From Tigriopus japonicus (Eukaryota > Arthropoda > Copepoda > Harpacticoida > Harpacticidae), in the NCBI GenBank assembly GCA_010645155.1, contig JAAGOF010000104.1, positions 62,001 through 126,000 on the forward strand: DNA of 64,000 nt, given 5' to 3'. Within the stretch, counting starts at the first letter, position 1, and every line of letters starts with the position of its first letter. A model generated the notes under the pieces. It did not search any database. It was given only the letters and a program-made list of their open reading frames with translations, and had not been told where the DNA came from. This document shows positions 58,387 to 64,000 of this stretch, piece by piece. The translations under genes were made by a program, and so were the position numbers.

Positions 58387-59101
58387 TACTGATGCAAACA
58401 TATTAACCATTTATTTGTTTGTTTGTATATTTGTTTGGGTTTTCAGAACATTTGTTTGCATAGGCGTAGGAGGTGTGGTTTATTTTTGGGGGGGCAACAC
58501 CACATTTGCCCGAATTTCACAAACATTTGATAGCTTTGCTGATAAGTCAGAAGAACATTTTGTCCCTTCCCTTTCGCCTGCCAAATACACCCGAATGCCC
58601 GAATATCTCAACTCATTTGCCCGAATTTTAGCAGTCTCCGGAGGCCAGGGGGGGCAGTTGCCCCCCCTGCCCCCCTGCCTCCTACGCCTATGTTTGTTTG
58701 TTTGGGGTAAATTTGTACCATTCCCAAATAAAAACAGTGTTGCTGTCAAGATTTGTCATGATTTGTAAAAGCAAGTGTCTAATGATTATTTTCGCCACAG
58801 TAATTATTGCTATTGAACTGATTTATTGGTCCAAGAGATACAGTATATTCCATGCAAATGGAACACTTACTTTTGGCCTTCAAAAATTTGTCAAGACTTT
58901 GATTTTCTTTTGACCTTTTTCAACTCGCAAGGGATGTCATTATTGGCAGCCCTGTTTTTCGGGGAGACCAAAACAGACAACAGCTGTTGACTTCTCTTTC
59001 CAATTTGTTTGTTCTTTGTTTGTGATTTCTATTTGTTTGGTATGCTGTCGTTTGTTTGTTATTGTTTGTTCTTGGTTATATTTGTTTGTTTCCCATCAGT
59101 A
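58387..59101. mobile_element. hAT-like element with TTTGTTTG arrays (middle of nest)
   Basis: Ends TACTGATG / CATCAGTA. Flanks ATCACAAC (58379-58386) and GTCACAAC (59102-59109) form an 8-bp target duplication with one mismatch. The uninterrupted copy at 32583 has this sequence once. TTTGTTTG-type repeats cluster inside both ends. It is interrupted at 58459-58692. Confidence 0.8.
58459..58692. mobile_element. hAT-like element, 234 bp (core of nest)
   Basis: Left end CATAGGCGTAGGAGGTGTGG; right end GCCTCCTACGCCTATG is its inverted counterpart. TTTGTTTG lies on both sides (58451-58458, 58693-58700), a perfect 8-bp match although the host sequence is repetitive. G-runs and C-runs lie inside the ends. 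Confidence 0.75.
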
Positions 59102-59175
59102 GTCACAACGAAGCAGTGCGCGCAAAAATGATTGAACAGATTAAAATCAGATTGAACTCAATCAGTACTTCGAAC

Positions 59176-62100
59176 CCTGCTAGCTTTTATTGTGGTGTCT
59201 TCTTGCTTAAAGATGCTCATGGAAAAGAAGTGCCAACTTGTTAGAATTTTTTGAAGCTTCACGTGTTGTTGCCACCTTTGTACCAAGAAGTTCAAATTAA
59301 AATGGAATTCATTTTTACAATTGATTTACTTTAATGGAGAGATGGCTTTAGCGCTTAGGTTTATGTGTAACTGTACAATGCTCGGGTTCATGGGTTGGAT
59401 CCAACGTTTTTCCCTCTCTAACTTCTTCTTCTAGTAAACAATTACGTAAAATTGAGGTTACTAAAATCTCAGAATAGAGCCACATATGATGATAATGATA
59501 TGTTGTGTAAACCATGCAGCAACTGGACAGTGAAACTTTAAAATTTCGCTAAAAAGGTAATTATTTGAAAAATCAGGCCATTAAAAATTGGTTTGGCTGT
59601 TCAATTGCTGTTGCCATTTTTTGGTCAAAAGCTCTTATTGGTCAAATTTTTTATCACTTGCACTTCTTGGCTTGTTGAAGTTACTTGAAGCTTAAGGTAA
59701 AAGCTGGTGGCATTACATAGTGTCGAGTTTTCCCACAAACTTCTACATGCTTGCTTATTTTGCTCTCTCATTTTGCACAAGGGTAACTTCCTGCATTGAA
59801 TCTATTTCTTTAAATAAAAACAATACAAGAAGTCGTGGGTTTATTGAGACTGTATCCATAATTCAGCTCTTTTAGCCCAATAATTGTATCAAATACTTTG
59901 TTATCTGGCCTGTAACATTATTGGAGTTGGAGCCACTGTAACTGGAAGAGTTTACACATGAGATTGATTAGCCAGAAAGATCAATAAAAGTTAACATCTA
60001 AGTCGATAACATATTTTTGATAACTTCACTTCTTTTGCAAGTCTTGTGCGTTTTTTGAAAATGTATGCTTGGCTTACGTTTTCACCCATGCTTTGTGTCA
60101 TCGCACTTTTTTAGAGCATTTCTTTTTAAAAATTTGGGACCAAAGCGACAAGTGCATTGTCTTTTACCATAATGGCTCTACACAATTTTGACATTTCAAA
60201 TTTGCCATCTTAACAGGACTACAATTTAAAAAAAGATATCTTGAACGCCAGATGGCATTAGTGTGAAGGCTGTTTCAAGGTTGGTGACGTTTATTAGATA
60301 GCTCCTATTGAAGACTAAGACATTAGGTAGGTCTAGGCACTTTTTAGGACAAATTACTCGTCACTTTGAGTAGCGTTTCTTCTACGAACCTGGCATAACA
60401 TGCCGGCGAATTGAGTCAAATTAGAGCAACAGTGTCATTGTTTTTCATGAGAACACATTTCAGCAAATGAGTTTTGCTTGGCTTCTTTTCCTTAGACAAA
60501 GATTGAGAACAAAGCATTGTTGTGAGACATCTATGCACCTTAGCCCATAGCCTTGTATCTCCACCTTATCGACGACCCCAGAGACCGGCATTTTTTCAAA
60601 CACCGATCAATAGTTCCTCCCCTCAGTTTTTGCCACTCTGCGTCTCTTTTTCTGCACAATCTCAGAAATTTACTCGTCTATGACAATCGAAAGGTAACTT
60701 GAAACGCTTCTTCGTCAAGCGTAAAGATGGCATCAATATTGGAGTAGACATTGCTTTCACATCGAGCTGGAAATTTGGGGGATTTGTCGTGTGAAAATAC
60801 TCAGGAGTGGATCATAAAACACATGAAATGATATTCTAGGTTGGACACGATGGTGTTGCTCTCGACTCCCTTGAATGGTAAGTCCTACCTACCGGTAGGT
60901 AATGTGTAAAATGTCGTGCCGTTATTGAGTTATATTGCCTCTTGGCATACAACAAACAATTTTTTACTGGTTCTGTCCACCTCTCTGTGACATGGATTTC
61001 TTTCATGATTGTAAATTCTTCCCATGTGACAAGAACGGGCTCGGTTCTCAACGTAACTTTGTCAACAGTGCCTTTAATACAAATTATTTGCATTCCTCTT
61101 TCACGATTTCCACTTCCTTATGTTTGATCATATGACAATAAGTTTGGCAGGAAATGGGCCCAAAGAGGCAATTCAAGGATGTTTGCCATGGATTCGTTCA
61201 ACAAGATGGATGTTAATGATCAGGAAGAAAGTTGCGTCTCAGATTTTTTTGCATGCTCTGAAATGCTTCGCGAATTAGTGAGGCCTTGTTGGGCATCTTT
61301 TTTCGCTTCTTGTACATTTCATAAATGACGCCAATAGGGTGGTATACATCTTTGGTTAAATTGATGTAACCATCCTAAATTGAGGTTTGAGGTGAAAGAC
61401 AAATCAACTTGGGATAAAACTCAGCGTAACGCGTAAGATTGACTTTTTTTCTCATACTGTGAAGAAACAATTATCAAATTTTCCTCGTTCTCCTCCTCGA
61501 TTTCGACTTTCACTTGAACACAAAAGATTTCCAAATCTCGTAAGACTAGTTTTCATCGCTCTAATCGTCTTTGAGGTAATCAAATGCCATTCAGAGAGTG
61601 ACTGGTCATTTCATCATAACCAAACAAAACTCCCATCCATCTCTTGCCACAAACACTTTCGTTTGTCATCATCAGACAGAAAACGTTCCTCGTTTCATTG
61701 AGTAATTAAAGCTTTTTTCGACCACCTAGGAGTGCTTACATCCATTTTCTTTGGGTCATACACCCTTTACAGTCGCCATTTCTCTCGAAAAACAAACATT
61801 CCTCGACGTTGTCATCTCCCTAATACACGCGTTGTTCCTCCTCTTCTGGTCCCCTCTTTTGGGTCGTTCCCGTTTCGTGTTCCCCATTTACTTTTCTTTC
61901 TTCAGTCCGAGTTCTCCAAATTTCTGGCTAATCGCTCGAAAGTTTCTCGATGTCATCGCTCAGAAATTTTACATTTTTCCTCCCCACCTAATTTGGAAGG
62001 GTCGACATTGAGAGACTGAAGAAACGATGAATAAGAATATGTGCGAAGAAGGTGCCTGAATGGGATAAACAAAAATGTTGTTGGATATTGACGACCTTGT

Positions 62101-64000
62101 GTTGAAGGCGTCCTTAGGATTTGGTATCTAAAGTGACCGAATGCAGTTCACTCGGGAAAGAGGACAAAGAATGCAAATGAAGAGTTGCAAAAAAGGACGC
62201 AAAAATCAACCAGTGCAAATTACCTATGATATGAGAACGCTGCATATATGCACTCACATCCATCCATCCATTCATCAATCCCCGAAACCCGGAATTACAC
62301 GTAGTTTGCTTTGAAAGTGAATCATTTAACCATTTCAGGATGTGGGTTGGCATAGCGAATTTTGGCACATGGAATGTTTAGAGCACTCAATGTAGAGGGA
62401 TGTTACTTTGGAGCATGTTCCAACCCTAAAAAGGAGTGTTCCCTTGGCTCTTGTGGTGGAACAATGGAACGATCCAGAGGAGAGAAGGAGACTAATAGAA
62501 GTGAGGAGGGAGCCGTGTGGAACACTTCGTTTCGACAAGAGTGAACAGGAAAACGTGTCATTATCATAATGACATTGAGACTCAACTTTCATCAGCGTTC
62601 ATCTTTAAACGCCTCCTCGAAGCATAGATTTGGCGAACATTCTAGATCAGGACCAGGAAATGACAATTTGAAGTACTAAACACAAACACCTAAGATGCCA
62701 CTCGATCCGAAGGCATTAATTGAAGAGCACAAAGTGTAAATGGAAAGTCGAATCTTTGACCTCGACGAACGATCACAAAGTAGTTCAAAGACGTAAAAGC
62801 TTAATGAAAATTGCATTTACATTTTTGCTTGCTTAACTAAGTGGACTTTGGGGAAGACGACGTAGCGAACAATTAGGAAACTTTCACGAACTCCTTACTG
62901 AAGACTCGGACATGCGTGTTATACTCATGGCTTCAAGATTACCAAGCACTACTACTCTTTCTTGGTCTTTTGTAGGAAAAAAAACACTTCACGACAACCC
63001 ATGTTTTGATTCGAATCGCAAGTCCTTGAAGGGACATTTTACTCCTTCAATAAGGACTCGTTTGCAGTTTCGAGTATCTGGAAAAATATCGAGTTCTCGT
63101 CGTAGGAGGTCAAAATCAATCATGTGTTTATGGCAAAAAGAGATTGCCTTGAAAAAGCACTCAATTGTGACTGATGATGAGGATCAGCGGATCTGCTGTG
63201 CAATTAGCTCGGATCAAATTAGAAAATGAAATTCGGCGTAAGAATACAAGTTTGGACGGGCTCATTTGAGGACATCGTTTGTTTGTTGGTCCATTTTGAG
63301 AGCAAAGTTGTGAAGTTATTAGTTAACTGCTTCATTAGTCTACCTCTATGAGAGAAATAAGGTTGGCGTGGATCTCGAACTGAGGAAAGAGGAGGCCTCA
63401 TCAGAGCCATTTGAGTTCGGGGTCCTCTTCCTCTAAACAAAGCATGCATGACAAAACAACTTCATTATTATACAGAGGGGCTGCTTTCATAGATTTGTTA
63501 ATGTCAAACCTCTGCAACACAAAGACACCTCGACAGCCATCCGAGGACACACCATCATTTTCACCGCTACAGTTCCATGGTCCCAGATGAACTGGCAAAA
63601 AGCAGTCCTGTCGAAGAACTGTTTGGTTGGCTTGTGTACTTTTAAGCTTTCATGGTAGTAGAACAACGTTAAAGGTAGTTAATTCCTTAAGAGTGTTTTC
63701 AAATTATAAGATGGTTGGGATAGGATTGGTTTGTTCTAGTGCACGTTCCAAAGGCTTAAAACATCATCATCATCCAAAGAGTATCTTGTACTCTTTCTCT
63801 CTCTTGAGCAACGAGACAAGGATCAGAAACCATGGACTTCTTAACCAAAGAGAACCATTTCAGAGCGACCATCATTTTTAAACTGTAATTTTTTTGTACT
63901 GATTTTTTTCTACCGATACACGTAATGGATAATTGTTTAAATGAATTTGACTTTGAAAAATGCAAATATCGATCAGTATTTGTTTAATCTCAAAACATTT
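59176..64000. other. Non-coding right flank
   Basis: 4.8 kb with no recognised gene on either strand. A fragment resembling the AAGAAGCTCAT family is at about 59206-59280, and a SINE-like stretch at 59335. The start exon of the cysteine-rich gene could lie here on the - strand, but no candidate fits the required phase convincingly. Confidence 0.45.
59335..59435 (+). repeat. tRNA-like SINE fragment (weak)
   Basis: GATGGCTTTAGCGCTTAGG resembles an A box. GGGTTCATGGGTTGGATCC, about 30 bases on, resembles a B box with an insertion. Confidence 0.35.

Larger units (their letters stand above)
58162..59167. mobile_element. TTCAATCTG-family element, interrupted (outer shell of nest)
   Basis: Ends carry the repeated TTCAATCTG in inverted orientation, as in the 32583 copy, which it matches on both sides of an insertion. 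Flanks CTTTGAAC (58154-58161) and CTTCGAAC (59168-59175) give an 8-bp target duplication with one mismatch. The alignment breaks at 58387-59101, where another element sits. Confidence 0.8.

Noticed and set aside
58373..58768. 131-codon open frame on +
   Set aside because: Falls across the boundaries of nested transposons and is made of TTTGTTTG repeats and G/C runs.
60836..61093. 85-codon open frame on -
   Set aside because: Considered as an exon of the cysteine-rich gene; it has no Cys pattern or signal peptide, and the required phase could not be met.

Overview
The window is nuclear DNA of an arthropod, most likely a crustacean (copepod-like). It has spliced genes with GT-AG introns, a biogenic-amine GPCR, RXR, IscU and TAPT1 of arthropod type, AT-rich introns and many short non-autonomous transposons. 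The species cannot be fixed from the sequence alone. A run of 300 N at 46801-47100 is an assembly gap.

Layout: (1) 1-6531 has no convincing gene. (2) 6532-8064 (+) is the last coding exon of a biogenic-amine receptor, best match alpha2-adrenergic-like octopamine receptor; its earlier exons are not in the window. (3) 9718-35559 (-) is TAPT1 in eight coding exons. Exon 8 adds a Ser/Thr-rich tail of about 700 residues, and introns of up to 9.7 kb hold most of the transposons. (4) 37065-38768 (+) is the mitochondrial Fe-S scaffold IscU (3 exons). (5) 39923-42773 (+) is RXR/ultraspiracle (3 coding exons). (6) 44980-46800 (+) is a decayed non-LTR retrotransposon that runs up to the gap. (7) 47579-58059 (-) is a cysteine-rich, probably secreted and GPI-anchored protein whose first exon was not found. 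Its 7-kb intron encloses a complete moody/Tre1-like GPCR on the opposite strand (51643-56620, +). (8) 58060-64000 holds a three-level nest of transposons and then no recognisable gene.

The most unusual feature is the set of short hAT-like non-autonomous elements. At least nine families can be delimited by inverted ends, most with 8-bp target duplications (several perfect). Most carry, just inside the ends, dense arrays of a short motif private to the family (TTTCGG, CTCGAGAAT, TATCTAGATA/GTATCTTTA, GTGGGCCC, TAATTACAAT, TTTGTTTG, TTCAATCTG). One copy has expanded such a motif into a roughly ten-unit 22-bp array, and one locus shows an element inside an element inside an element. A GC-rich, inactivated mariner-type transposon with a DD37D-like spacing sits in a TAPT1 intron.

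The host genes do not form a pathway or operon. Exon boundaries were set from reading-frame phase, GT/AG sites and agreement with known family sequence; no transcript evidence was available.
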